Positions 41,904 through 49,950 of a stretch of 64,000 bases of DNA are shown one piece after another. The position numbers and the translations under genes were made by a program. Position 1 is the first letter of the stretch; each line of letters opens with the position of its first letter. The DNA is from Bacteroidales bacterium (GTDB taxonomy: Bacteria; Bacteroidota; Bacteroidia; Bacteroidales; P3): assembly GCA_017550405.1 (NCBI GenBank), contig JAFZPH010000054.1:1-64000 (forward strand). The letters run 5' to 3'. The notes beneath the pieces are model-generated. The model was given only the letters and a program-made list of their open reading frames with translations, was not told the origin of the DNA and did not search any database.

Positions 41904-42725
41904 TCAGAGGACGGCGGCCATCTGCTGCTGCAGTTTTCGAGCCTCTTCGGCGGCACGCTCGGCAAAATCGGCTCCATTGGAGGCATAGATGATGCCCCGC
42001 GAGGAGTTGACCAGGAGTCCGCACTCGTCGGTGAGGCCATACTTGCACACCTCTTCAAGGCTGCCCCCCTGGGCACCCACGCCGGGCACAAGGAGGAAGT
42101 TGCGTGGTGCGACGGCACGCACCTGGGTGAGCATGTCGGCCTTGGTGGCACCGACAACGAACATCATGTTGTCCGGGGTGCCCCATTGCTGGGCTGTCTG
42201 CAAGACTTTCTCGAAGAGTTTCTGCTCATTGCCTACCGGGAGGAACTGGAAGTCGAAGGCTCCTTTGTTGGAGGTGAGGGCCAGCAGGATGACCCATTTG
42301 CCTTCGAACACGGTGAAGGGCTGCACCGAGTCGGCCCCCATGTAGGGTGCCACGGTGAGGGAGTCGAAATTGAAGTCGCCTGCAGGGTCGAGGAAGGCTT
42401 TGGCATACTGCTGCGAGGTGTTGCCGATGTCGCCGCGCTTGGCGTCGGCAATGGTGAAGGCGGGTTTGGACAGGGAATGGAGATAGTCCATGGTCTTCTT
42501 GAGCTGCACAAGGCCTTCGATACCCATGGCCTCGTAGAAGGCCAGATTGGGCTTGTAAGCCACGGCATAGTCGATGGTGGCGTCGATGATGGCTTTGTTG
42601 AAGAGGAACACCCCGTCGGGCTCGTCTTTGAGATGGGCGGGCATTTTGTTCTTGTCTACGTCAAGCCCCACGCAAAGGAACGAGCGGCGGCTGTATATGA
42701 GGTTGATTAACTCTTGTCTGTTCAT
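41904..42725 (-). CDS. pyrF: Orotidine 5'-phosphate decarboxylase
   Basis: This last enzyme of UMP synthesis decarboxylates OMP. The active-site signature TIADAKRGDIGN (Asp94, Lys96, Asp99) and the long 273-residue form mark the type 2 pyrF branch. LCVGLDVDKNKMP at the N-terminus and LLVNSSRGIIYAS near the C-terminus (phosphate loop) are intact. It follows gldA on the - strand with a 36-base gap, so the two may share a transcript. Confidence 0.93.
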   Translation of the reverse strand: MNRQELINLIYSRRSFLCVGLDVDKNKMPAHLKDEPDGVFLFNKAIIDATIDYAVAYKPNLAFYEAMGIEGLVQLKKTMDYLHSLSKPAFTIADAKRGDIGNTSQQYAKAFLDPAGDFNFDSLTVAPYMGADSVQPFTVFEGKWVILLALTSNKGAFDFQFLPVGNEQKLFEKVLQTAQQWGTPDNMMFVVGATKADMLTQVRAVAPRNFLLVPGVGAQGGSLEEVCKYGLTDECGLLVNSSRGIIYASNGADFAERAAEEARKLQQQMAAVL

Positions 42726-42761
42726 GATGATATTGTTTTTAGGGGTTGGACACTATGTTTG

Positions 42762-43457
42762 TTATTCAGCGGTGACGCGGTGGAACTTCTCGGTAAGCTG
42801 CTGGGAGGTGATATGGGTCAGATGGTCGTCGGAGACGATGCGGCCGTGGTTGATGATGATGGCACGGGAGCACATGGCCTCCACCTCCTGCATGATGTGG
42901 GTGGAGAGGAGCACCACCTTGTCGTGGCCGGCGTTCTTGATCACGGTGCGGATTTCCTCAAGCTGGTTGGGGTCGAGACCGGTGGTGGGTTCGTCGAGGA
43001 TGAGCACCTGCGGGTCGTGGATGAGAGCTTGAGCAAGACCCACACGCTGGCGGTAGCCTTTGGAGAGCTGGCCGATGCGCTTGTTGCTTTCGGGGGTGAG
43101 ACCCACCAATTCTATCATCTGCTCCACCTTCTCTTTGGCCTGCTTGATGCCATATACACCGGCGGCAAAGCGGAGGAACTCGCGCACATACATGTCGGTA
43201 TAGAGCGGGTTGTGCTCGGGCAGATAGCCCGTCACCCGGCGCACGGCCAGAGGGTCGTCGTAGATGCTGTGGCCGCAGACGGTGGCTTCGCCTTCGGTGG
43301 GCGGGATGTAGCACGTGAGGATTTTCATCAGGGTTGACTTGCCGGCGCCATTGGGGCCGAGCAGCCCTACCACCTCGCCTTTCTGGGCGGTGAAACTGAC
43401 ATCGTCCAAGGCGCGCTGGCTGTCGTAGATTTTTGTTATATGCTGTACTTGTATCAT
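42762..43457 (-). CDS. gldA: ABC transporter ATPase, GldA-like
   Basis: This 231-residue ABC ATPase has Walker A GPNGAGKST (residues 34-42), signature LSKGYRQRVGLAQAL, Walker B VLILDEPTTGLDPNQ and the switch His in LSTHIMQE. The segment YLPEHNPLYTDMYVREFL is typical of GldA, the ATPase of the Gld ABC complex of gliding Bacteroidota. It is about 70 residues shorter at the C-terminus than usual GldA. The permease genes gldF and gldG are not next to it, so a different export role is possible. The start is set at the ATG giving MIQVQHITKIY; upstream sequence in frame belongs to the amidase gene read in another frame. Confidence 0.85.
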   Translation of the reverse strand: MIQVQHITKIYDSQRALDDVSFTAQKGEVVGLLGPNGAGKSTLMKILTCYIPPTEGEATVCGHSIYDDPLAVRRVTGYLPEHNPLYTDMYVREFLRFAAGVYGIKQAKEKVEQMIELVGLTPESNKRIGQLSKGYRQRVGLAQALIHDPQVLILDEPTTGLDPNQLEEIRTVIKNAGHDKVVLLSTHIMQEVEAMCSRAIIINHGRIVSDDHLTHITSQQLTEKFHRVTAE

Positions 43458-43483
43458 GTTCTTAGGAGTTGGGGAATGGGGCG

Positions 43484-44848
43484 TTATTGCTGAAGCATCT
43501 CTTTGGCTTTCTGCAGCGAGATGCGTTCGCCATCGGCAAAAGCCACGACAAAGGCATCCTTGAACCCCTTGTCGCGCACCTCTTTCTGGTAGTTTGCGGC
43601 CTCGCGGGCGGTGGCGAAACTGCCCGTGGTATAGCAATAGGTGCCTTTCTGCAAATAGTAATCGTAGTCGGTGATACCCTTAAACTCGCGGGCATTCTTC
43701 TTCAGCTCTTTCCCGCTGGTCATAAACTGCACCTTGAACACGATGCCGGTCTTGCGCGGCGCATCCGCCGGACGGACTTCGGCCTGTTCGGGTGCTGCCG
43801 CCGGCTGTGGCTCCACCTTGGGAGCTATGGCCTCGCTGGGCTCGTCGACGGGCAGCGGGGGCTCCACATTGGTCTTGGCCGTTGAGGGGACAAAGGTGGT
43901 GGGTTCGTCGGCCTTGGGGGCCTGGGGCTCCTTGGGGGCGACAGGTGCGGGAGCAGGCTCCTCCTGCTTGGCAGGTTCCACCTTCGCCTCTTTGGCGGGC
44001 GTGGCAGTCTCTTTGCGCGACTTGTCGTTATAGCCTTTGAGCGCTATCTTCAACGATGCCGGGGGCTTCACCCCTTCGACGGAACTCTTGTAGGTGACAA
44101 AGGCTTTGAAGATGCTCGACACGATGGCCGCCTGGCCTTCGTCGGACATCATATACTGCTCCTCCTCGGGATTGCTGATGAAACCGACCTCGGTGAGCAC
44201 GGCAGGCATGGCGGTCTTGTAAAGCACAAAAATCTCAGCCTGCTTGACACCACGGTTGATGGTCTTGATGGCCGACTTATATTGGTCCTGGATGAAGCCG
44301 GCAAAGTCGAGACTTTTGTCGAGATAGGCATTCTGGTACATGGCAAACATCACGTAGCTCTCGGGCGAGTTGGGGTCGAATCCCTGATAGTCGCTGTTGT
44401 CCTTGTAGCCCTTCTCCAGCAAGATGTCGGCATTTTCCTTCTTAGCCACCTCCATGTTGGCCTTGCTCTGAGACAAACCCATCACATAGGTCTCCACACC
44501 GGTGGGTGTGCTGTTGTTCCACGAGTTGCAGTGGATGGAGATGAACAGGTCGGCCTTGGCCTTGTTGGCTATACGGGCACGCTCGGACAGCGTGATGTCC
44601 ACATCGGTGGTGCGTGTATAGATGATCTTCACATCGGAATAGTTGTCCTCTATCAGTTTTCCCAGTTTCAAAGCCATCTGCAGGGTCAGATTCTTTTCCT
44701 GCGACTTTCTACCCACAGCACCGGGTTTGTCGCCTCCGTGGCCGGCATCAATCACTACAGTCCTTACATGTCCGACGGACTTTTTTTGCGAAAAAGCGGT
44801 TCCATTTATGCAGGCAAGCACAATAAAAAGGGCAAATAAGCGTTTCAT
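43484..44848 (-). CDS. N-acetylmuramoyl-L-alanine amidase with SPOR-like C-terminus
   Basis: A signal peptide (KRLFALFIVLACINGTAF) precedes an Amidase_3 catalytic domain. Its zinc and catalytic residues are visible as VVIDAGHGGD (His37), Glu51, ISIHCNSW (His106) and LTEVGFISNPEE (Glu220). A Pro/Ala/Glu-rich linker (about 280-370) leads to a C-terminal region (about 375-454, VQFMTSGKEL and YYLQKGTYCYTTGSF) like a SPOR domain that binds denuded peptidoglycan at the septum. It cleaves the stem peptide from muramic acid during cell separation. It is transcribed away from lptD from an overlapping promoter. Confidence 0.92.
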   Translation of the reverse strand: MKRLFALFIVLACINGTAFSQKKSVGHVRTVVIDAGHGGDKPGAVGRKSQEKNLTLQMALKLGKLIEDNYSDVKIIYTRTTDVDITLSERARIANKAKADLFISIHCNSWNNSTPTGVETYVMGLSQSKANMEVAKKENADILLEKGYKDNSDYQGFDPNSPESYVMFAMYQNAYLDKSLDFAGFIQDQYKSAIKTINRGVKQAEIFVLYKTAMPAVLTEVGFISNPEEEQYMMSDEGQAAIVSSIFKAFVTYKSSVEGVKPPASLKIALKGYNDKSRKETATPAKEAKVEPAKQEEPAPAPVAPKEPQAPKADEPTTFVPSTAKTNVEPPLPVDEPSEAIAPKVEPQPAAAPEQAEVRPADAPRKTGIVFKVQFMTSGKELKKNAREFKGITDYDYYLQKGTYCYTTGSFATAREAANYQKEVRDKGFKDAFVVAFADGERISLQKAKEMLQQ

Positions 44849-44893
44849 TTTCAGTTGTATATTTTATATATTTTTCTATTCAGCAAAAAGTTG

Positions 44894-44923
44894 GTATCTT
44901 TGCAAATTCTTTTGCAAAGATAC
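44894..44923. promoter_or_regulatory. Face-to-face overlapping promoters of the amidase and lptD
   Basis: A perfect inverted repeat with 13-base arms (GTATCTTTGCAAA) and a 4-base TTCT spacer contains two -7 boxes. TATCTTTG at 44895-44902 on the + strand reads toward lptD. The same box at 44922-44915 on the - strand reads toward the amidase. The start points would almost coincide, so RNA polymerase could use only one promoter at a time. Confidence 0.75.
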
Positions 44924-44950
44924 GACTAAAATCGGAAAGTAAAGAGAATT

Positions 44951-47695
44951 ATGCGGAAACTTTTGAACATCTGCCTGTTAGTCTTGCTCCTGACATTCCC
45001 TGCAATGTCTGGTGCACAGACCGATTCGGTGTTCACCCCCGCTACCGCCCACCCCACCCTGCAGTCTACCCGCCCCCTTGCCGACACCCTCCTCCGCCAC
45101 ATGCTCGGCCTCCCCGACTCGCTTGTGGCTGCGACCGACTCGCTTTCGGCGCTTGCCGACTCTGTCGCCCACCTTGCCGACCCCCTCGACTCCCTTGCCA
45201 GCCAGCCCTCGCTACCCGTCATCCCGCCCTCGCCCAACGCCCTCACCAGTGCCGTCCACTACAAGGCCAACGACTCAATAGCCATCGACATCAACAAACG
45301 CAAAGCCCAACTCTATACCAAAGGCGTCATCGAATACGATGGCATGGAGCTGAAAGCCGACGACATACAGGTAGACTTCAACAGCCAGATACTCAGTGCC
45401 AGGCCTGTCACCGACTCGGCGGGCAAAGTGAACGGCCGTCCCTTCTTCAAGCAGGGCGACGCCGAATACATGGCGGACACCATCGTCTTCAACTACAACA
45501 CGCACAAAGGTCTCATCTCCGGTGTCATCACCCAGCAGGGCGACGGTTTCCTGCACGGTTCGAGAGTGAAAAAAGTCAGCGACTCCGTCATGTACCTGAA
45601 CGGCGGACAATACACCACCTGCAACTACTCCCACCCCCATTTCGCCATCAACTTCACCCACTCCAAACTCATCACTGGCGACAAGATTTTCACCGGCCCT
45701 GCCTACGTCACCATCGAGGACGTTCCCACCCCCCTGGTGCTCCCCTTCGCCTTCTTCCCCATGTCCCACGACCGCACCTCGGGTATCCTTATGCCCAGCT
45801 ATGGCTGGATGAACAACCGTGGCTACTACCTTAAGGACGGCGGCTACTACTTCGCCATCAACGACAATCTCGACCTCGCCCTCATCGGCGAAATCTACAC
45901 CAACCTCAGCTGGGCTGCCGAAGCCCGCAGCAACTACTACCTGCGATACAAATACAAAGGCAACTTCGACATCCGCTACGGCATCACCAAAGAGGGCATC
46001 CCCGGCGACAGCAACACCTTCCGCAAATTCAGCGACTTCAAGATAGCATGGAAACACGACCAGGATGCCAAGTCCAACCCCCGCAGCCGCTTCTCGGCCA
46101 ACGTCAACCTGCAGAGCCGCAACTACAACAAGAATACCACCAACCGCAACGACTACTTCAACAGCACCACCACCTCCAGCATCTCCTACACCGCCCAGTT
46201 GGGTAGCTCGCTGAACTTCGCCGCCTCCCTGCGCGAGTCCTATAACGCCCAGACAGGCCTCTTCAACCTTAAGCTCCCCCAGCTCTCCCTCAGCTCCACC
46301 ACCTTCTACCCCCTGCGCCGCAAAGAGGCCGCCGGCAACCTCCGCTGGTACGAGAACCTCTCACTCTCCTACTCATTCAACGCCGACAACAACATCAACG
46401 CCCAGGACTCCGACCTCTTCAAGCTCCAAACCCTGCAACGCATGCAATACGGCGTACAGCACACCATACCCCTCTCCCTCACCCTCAAAGTGCTTAAATA
46501 CTTCAACTGGACCAACTCCGCCAACTACAGCGAGCGCTGGCACTGGTCCACCATCCGCAAACACTACGACACCGTGACCAATACCCTGACTATCGACACC
46601 GTGAGGGGATTCCGCGGCAACCGCGAGGTCAGCTTCAACTCGTCCCTCTCCACCCGCATCTACGGTATGTTCAACTTCAAGTATGGTCCCCTCAAAGCCA
46701 TCCGCCATGTTATCAACCCCTCCGTCTCTTTCAACTACCACCCCGACTTCGGCCACTCCTCCCTCGGATGGTGGCAGTCCTACACCGACAAGACCGGCTA
46801 TGTCCACCGTTACTCCATCTTCGAGCAAAGCCTCTACGGCGGTCCCCCCGACGGGCAGTCCGGGCGCATCTCCTTCAGCATCGGCAACAACCTCGAGATT
46901 AAAGTCGCCGACCGGAAGGACACCATCACCGGCATGCGCAAAATCACCCTCCTCGAAAACCTCAACCTCTCCATGAGCTACGACATGGCACGCGACTCGC
47001 TCCGTTGGTCCGACCTCACGGTCAACGGCCGTACGACCCTATTCAAGAACCTCGTCATCAACTACTCCAGCTCGTTCAGCCCCTACTATATCGACAACGA
47101 AGGCCGCAAGCACGACCAATTCATCTGGAAAGTCCCCGGACAGAAGAAACTGTTTCAGAAAAACAACTCCACCTGGAGCACCCAGATATCCTACAGCCTC
47201 AACAACACCACCTTCAAACCCGAAGGCGACAAGAAGGCCTCCAAATCCGAAGGTGAGCAGATTGTAGCCCCCATCATGCAGTCGCCCTACAACTACAACC
47301 CTGCCCTCCTCATGGGCACCTACGCCGACTTCTCCATGCCCTGGAACGTATCGCTCAACTACACCCTCAGCTACGTCAGCACTTACGTAGCCGCACAATA
47401 CAACTACAAAAGCGAGGTGATCCAAACCCTCAGTCTCTCCGCCAACGCCAACATCACCAACAACTGGCGCGTGGCAGTATCCACTGGCTACGACTTCGTC
47501 AAGAAAGGCCTCTCCTATACCTCCATCGACATCTACCGCGACCTCCACTGCTGGGAGATGCGCTTCAACTGGGTCCCCTTCGGCTACTACAGAAGCTGGA
47601 ACTTCATCATCAACATCAAAGCCAGCAGCCTCAAAGACGTCAAATACCAGAAACAGCAATCCTACCAGGACAACCAAGGCTACTACACCTACTAA
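44951..47695 (+). CDS. lptD: LPS-assembly protein LptD, Bacteroidota type
   Basis: This is a 914-residue outer-membrane protein with a signal peptide (RKLLNICLLVLLLTFPAMSGA). A low-complexity Ala/Asp/Leu stretch occupies about residues 50-80. The OstA-like periplasmic domain (AIDINKRKAQLYTKGVIEYD near 113-132, through GGQYTTCNYSHPHFAI) precedes a long beta-barrel rich in alternating aromatic residues. VTIEDVPTPLVLPFAFFPM near 257 and the SGILMPSYG motif are typical of LptD. It inserts lipopolysaccharide into the outer leaflet. The conserved Cys pattern of proteobacterial LptD is absent, as usual in this phylum. Confidence 0.9.
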   Translation: MRKLLNICLLVLLLTFPAMSGAQTDSVFTPATAHPTLQSTRPLADTLLRHMLGLPDSLVAATDSLSALADSVAHLADPLDSLASQPSLPVIPPSPNALTSAVHYKANDSIAIDINKRKAQLYTKGVIEYDGMELKADDIQVDFNSQILSARPVTDSAGKVNGRPFFKQGDAEYMADTIVFNYNTHKGLISGVITQQGDGFLHGSRVKKVSDSVMYLNGGQYTTCNYSHPHFAINFTHSKLITGDKIFTGPAYVTIEDVPTPLVLPFAFFPMSHDRTSGILMPSYGWMNNRGYYLKDGGYYFAINDNLDLALIGEIYTNLSWAAEARSNYYLRYKYKGNFDIRYGITKEGIPGDSNTFRKFSDFKIAWKHDQDAKSNPRSRFSANVNLQSRNYNKNTTNRNDYFNSTTTSSISYTAQLGSSLNFAASLRESYNAQTGLFNLKLPQLSLSSTTFYPLRRKEAAGNLRWYENLSLSYSFNADNNINAQDSDLFKLQTLQRMQYGVQHTIPLSLTLKVLKYFNWTNSANYSERWHWSTIRKHYDTVTNTLTIDTVRGFRGNREVSFNSSLSTRIYGMFNFKYGPLKAIRHVINPSVSFNYHPDFGHSSLGWWQSYTDKTGYVHRYSIFEQSLYGGPPDGQSGRISFSIGNNLEIKVADRKDTITGMRKITLLENLNLSMSYDMARDSLRWSDLTVNGRTTLFKNLVINYSSSFSPYYIDNEGRKHDQFIWKVPGQKKLFQKNNSTWSTQISYSLNNTTFKPEGDKKASKSEGEQIVAPIMQSPYNYNPALLMGTYADFSMPWNVSLNYTLSYVSTYVAAQYNYKSEVIQTLSLSANANITNNWRVAVSTGYDFVKKGLSYTSIDIYRDLHCWEMRFNWVPFGYYRSWNFIINIKASSLKDVKYQKQQSYQDNQGYYTY

Positions 47696-47722
47696 CCCCT
47701 TTTAATCAACAAAACATACCCT

Positions 47723-48037
47723 ATGACCGACAAGCTATACCACTCCATCGGTGAAGTATCACAAATGCTCCACGTCAACCCCTCCCTCCTCCGCTTTTGG
47801 GAGACTGAATTTCCTGCCATCAAACCCCACAAAAACAAGAAAGGCACCCGCTACTACACCGACGACGACATCGACCTCCTCCGCCAAATCTACCACCTCA
47901 CACGCGAGTGCGGCTACACCCTCGAAGGTGCCCGCGAACGCCTCCGCCTCTCCGACGACATCGACCGAGACAAACAGCTTGTCAAAACCCTCACCGAAGC
48001 CCGCCAGTTCCTCGTCGACCTCAAAGAATGCCTATAG
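47723..48037 (+). CDS. MerR-family transcriptional regulator
   Basis: The 104-residue protein has the MerR winged-helix start (YHSIGEVSQMLHVNPSLLRFWE) and the wing YYTDDDIDLLRQIYHLTRECGYTLEGARERL. The C-terminal coiled-coil is short and no effector domain is present, as in the small MerR-like proteins common in Bacteroidota. It begins 27 bases after lptD and may be cotranscribed with it. Target genes are unknown. Confidence 0.88.
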   Translation: MTDKLYHSIGEVSQMLHVNPSLLRFWETEFPAIKPHKNKKGTRYYTDDDIDLLRQIYHLTRECGYTLEGARERLRLSDDIDRDKQLVKTLTEARQFLVDLKECL

Positions 48038-48519
48038 CGAACATCTAAATAGTCACAAGGCTATTTATTACCTCCAACGATTCGCCAAAACACGAATTAC
48101 CCTGTAACAATCATCAATTAACCATTAATTTCTGATCATTACATGATAATTCGTGTTTAAAGTTCAACTTTAATTACCCTGAATGCCCTTCTCATGGCTA
48201 TTTCTGGAAGTTACCTTGAATACTATAGCCAGCCATAAACCCCTAACGAGCTTACCAAAACACAATAATACAAAGACCTTTCCTGTCGGCAGCAATCCAA
48301 GCCATTGCAACCGACATACCCGCACATCCCCCTTCTATTTCTGGCTGCAAAAATACACAAAAGCATTTTGTTCCATACATAATCTTTCCCAATCCCTCTC
48401 AAATCATTATAAACATTCCCAAAAGCAAATCTCCCATTACCAAATGTCCCAAACAAGTAATACCAATAGACTTACCTTCACAAATCAAAATAAAATCTTT
48501 CCATATCGAATAATTTCCG
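48038..48519. other. Intergenic stretch without a gene
   Basis: This is AT-rich sequence between the MerR-like gene and the structured-RNA promoter. The open frame inside it has a composition unlike a protein and is not called. One 17-base palindrome, TTAAAGTT-C-AACTTTAA, lies at 48157-48173 and could be an operator. A weak AAATAG/CTATTT hairpin just after the MerR-like stop may terminate that transcript. Confidence 0.5.
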
Positions 48520-48527
48520 TAACTTTG
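48520..48527 (+). promoter_or_regulatory. -7 promoter box upstream of the structured RNA
   Basis: TAACTTTG matches TAnnTTTG. Transcription starting near 48534 would include all paired elements of the RNA candidate and could continue to the XRE-type gene at 48808. Confidence 0.65.
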
Positions 48528-48583
48528 CATCGTCAAAAACAAAACATACATGATATAGAACAAAAATAAACAACATATTAACT

Positions 48584-48748
48584 CATAGCGTTTGCTATTT
48601 GTTCCGACCTAACTGAAACGTGGAAATTTCATCAAAGGCTCAAAGGATGACAAATACGAATGCTTGCCGATAGGCGAGCGTTTTGGTCTTTCCTTTGAGA
48701 GGTATTCCACGACCGCAGTTAGGGGACGAGATTGCTCGCCTTCTTTTT
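48584..48748 (+). ncRNA. Structured RNA candidate (small RNA or attenuating leader)
   Basis: Nested perfect helices form a rod. They are CCTAACTG/CAGTTAGG (48608-48615 with 48716-48723), CGTGGAA/TTCCACG (48619-48625 with 48705-48711) and CTCAAAGGA/TCCTTTGAG (48639-48647 with 48691-48699). The tip is a 10-bp hairpin with a GATA tetraloop at 48659-48682. A terminator-like hairpin (48724-48740) and TTCTTTTT follow at once. Upstream bases 48584-48601 pair with 48793-48810 (15 of 18 positions), which includes the ATG of the next gene. A 13-by-5 internal loop inside a long rod also recalls 6S RNA. No homologue was identified. Confidence 0.6.
48724..48748 (+). terminator. Terminator-like hairpin at the end of the RNA candidate
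   Basis: GG(A)CGAG pairs with CTCGCC across an ATTG loop, with one bulged A, followed by TTCTTTTT. It would release a transcript of about 215 bases started at the 48520 promoter, or act as an attenuator before the XRE-type gene. Confidence 0.6.
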
Positions 48749-48807
48749 GTCTGTGGTTGTCGGAATGCGTACAAGGAATCGGTAGCATCGCCCAAACAGC
48801 AACCACT

Positions 48808-49035
48808 ATGCAGATACACATAGGCCGCCTAATCCGCGACGAGCTGCGCCGCCAAGGCCACACCAACGAGTGGCTCGCCGGGCAAATCCATGTCACCCCC
48901 CGCACCGTGCAGCGCATCTTCAACAAACCCTCCCTCGACACCCAACTGCTCTTCAACATCAGCAAAGCCCTCCACACCAACCTATTCACCCACTACACGA
49001 CAAAGCTCCCCACCACGACAGATATTGTCACATGA
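48808..49035 (+). CDS. Small XRE-type helix-turn-helix protein
   Basis: This is a 75-residue protein. After HIGRLIRDELRRQG, the helix-turn-helix is seen in NEWLAGQIHVTPRTVQRIFNK and is followed by a DTQLLFNISKALHTN helix. Such very short HTH proteins are widespread in Bacteroidales and mostly unstudied. The start at 48808 is chosen because the fold begins immediately; a longer frame would run back through the structured RNA. Its ATG lies in the outer helix of that RNA, suggesting translational control. Its targets are unknown. Confidence 0.8.
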   Translation: MQIHIGRLIRDELRRQGHTNEWLAGQIHVTPRTVQRIFNKPSLDTQLLFNISKALHTNLFTHYTTKLPTTTDIVT

Positions 49036-49070
49036 CAGCATCTGTCGTAGCAAGATTGACAAAATGGTGG

Positions 49071-49078
49071 TATCTTTG
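49071..49078 (+). promoter_or_regulatory. -7 promoter box of the accessory gene patch
   Basis: TATCTTTG matches TAnnTTTG and lies 33 bases before the ATG of the Cys-rich protein gene. It probably drives the run of small secreted proteins that follows. Confidence 0.72.
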
Positions 49079-49111
49079 CAAAAAAAGTATAATAACCTAA
49101 CAAGAAAAAAA

Positions 49112-49501
49112 ATGAAAAGAATAGTCACTGCCATAGCTGTAATAGTCTGTGCTGCTGCTTTTGTTGCATTTTCAACAAAGCCCAAAAGTCCCCAAAAAGA
49201 TAACCCCCAAAAGAACACTATTTTGGTTAGGTCAGAGGATGCAACTGACCAAGACGAGGCGAAGCCATGTCCTTGTAGTAATTACGAATGCAATTGCGGG
49301 GGTAGACTTTATTATTCAGGCACTGCATGGAAAGAATACTATAAATGCACTGCATGTGATGGTACAGGAAAATTAGGCTCACCCTCTATTGGCTATACCA
49401 AATGTGGATATTGTGACGGCACAGGGAAAAACTCTCGTTGGCACGGTGGCTGTGTATGCGAAAAGTGTGGCAAAGTATATGAGCAACCTGAAGGCTGCTA
49501 A
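49112..49501 (+). CDS. Secreted or periplasmic Cys-rich protein with DnaJ-like zinc motifs
   Basis: The 129-residue protein has a signal-like N-terminus (KRIVTAIAVIVCAAAFVAF). A Cys-rich domain follows: CPCSNYECNCGG, CTACDGTGK and CGYCDGTGKNS, then CVCEKCGK. Two CxxCxGxG units are the hallmark of DnaJ-type zinc fingers, here without a J domain. Zinc binding is likely; a function is not. The ATG at 49112 follows an AAGAAAAAAA ribosome-binding region and sits just after a promoter box. An open frame continues upstream but overlaps the XRE gene. Confidence 0.72.
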   Translation: MKRIVTAIAVIVCAAAFVAFSTKPKSPQKDNPQKNTILVRSEDATDQDEAKPCPCSNYECNCGGRLYYSGTAWKEYYKCTACDGTGKLGSPSIGYTKCGYCDGTGKNSRWHGGCVCEKCGKVYEQPEGC

Positions 49502-49542
49502 GAGAAAGTAAGTGTTTGGAATAACCTTAAAACCTAAACGAT

Positions 49543-49914
49543 ATGCAAACAAAAAAAACATTATCTTTGGCTGCCATCTTATTGATGGTGTGCTTGGTTT
49601 GTGGCATGAAGAAGGCCTCGCAAACAAGAGAATCGACAGACCAAGGCATTCCTCCTATCACATACAGTGTTGATTCAAAAGTAATTCGGAATAACGATGG
49701 GACATTCAAATGCAGAATGTATGAGTTGTTGGTGACTAATCATACCGACGAGGCTCTGTACGTGACGGGGACGTATCACCGAAAAGGAGACTCGGACAGG
49801 GTGAGTGGCCATTTCAGCGGTACGGTGTATTCCGGTCAAACAGAATGTCTGCACGATGAGATAGACGTGCCCTTTAACGTATTGACCATAAATCATGAGA
49901 GGGCACTGATGTAG
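49543..49914 (+). CDS. Small exported protein, unknown
   Basis: The 123-residue protein has an N-terminal hydrophobic signal ending near Cys17-Cys20 (AAILLMVCLVCG). The lipobox is poor, so it may or may not be a lipoprotein. The mature part has a YELLVTNHTDEALYVTGTYHRKG stretch typical of a small beta-sandwich. No family is recognised. It lies 41 bases after the Cys-rich gene and has AT-rich codon use. Confidence 0.62.
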   Translation: MQTKKTLSLAAILLMVCLVCGMKKASQTRESTDQGIPPITYSVDSKVIRNNDGTFKCRMYELLVTNHTDEALYVTGTYHRKGDSDRVSGHFSGTVYSGQTECLHDEIDVPFNVLTINHERALM

Positions 49915-49950
49915 CCAATACTGGCGTTCTATATGTGAAACTTAAAAAAA

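Noticed and set aside
43458..43637. N-terminal extension of the GldA-like ATPase
   Set aside because: The extra 60 codons overlap the amidase gene's C-terminal end in another frame and are Arg-rich with no homology; the ABC domain begins at the internal ATG.
48183..48569. 128-codon frame in the gap upstream of the structured RNA
   Set aside because: Product is rich in Ser, Thr, Asn, His and Gln with no folded-protein pattern, and the frame runs through a promoter box.
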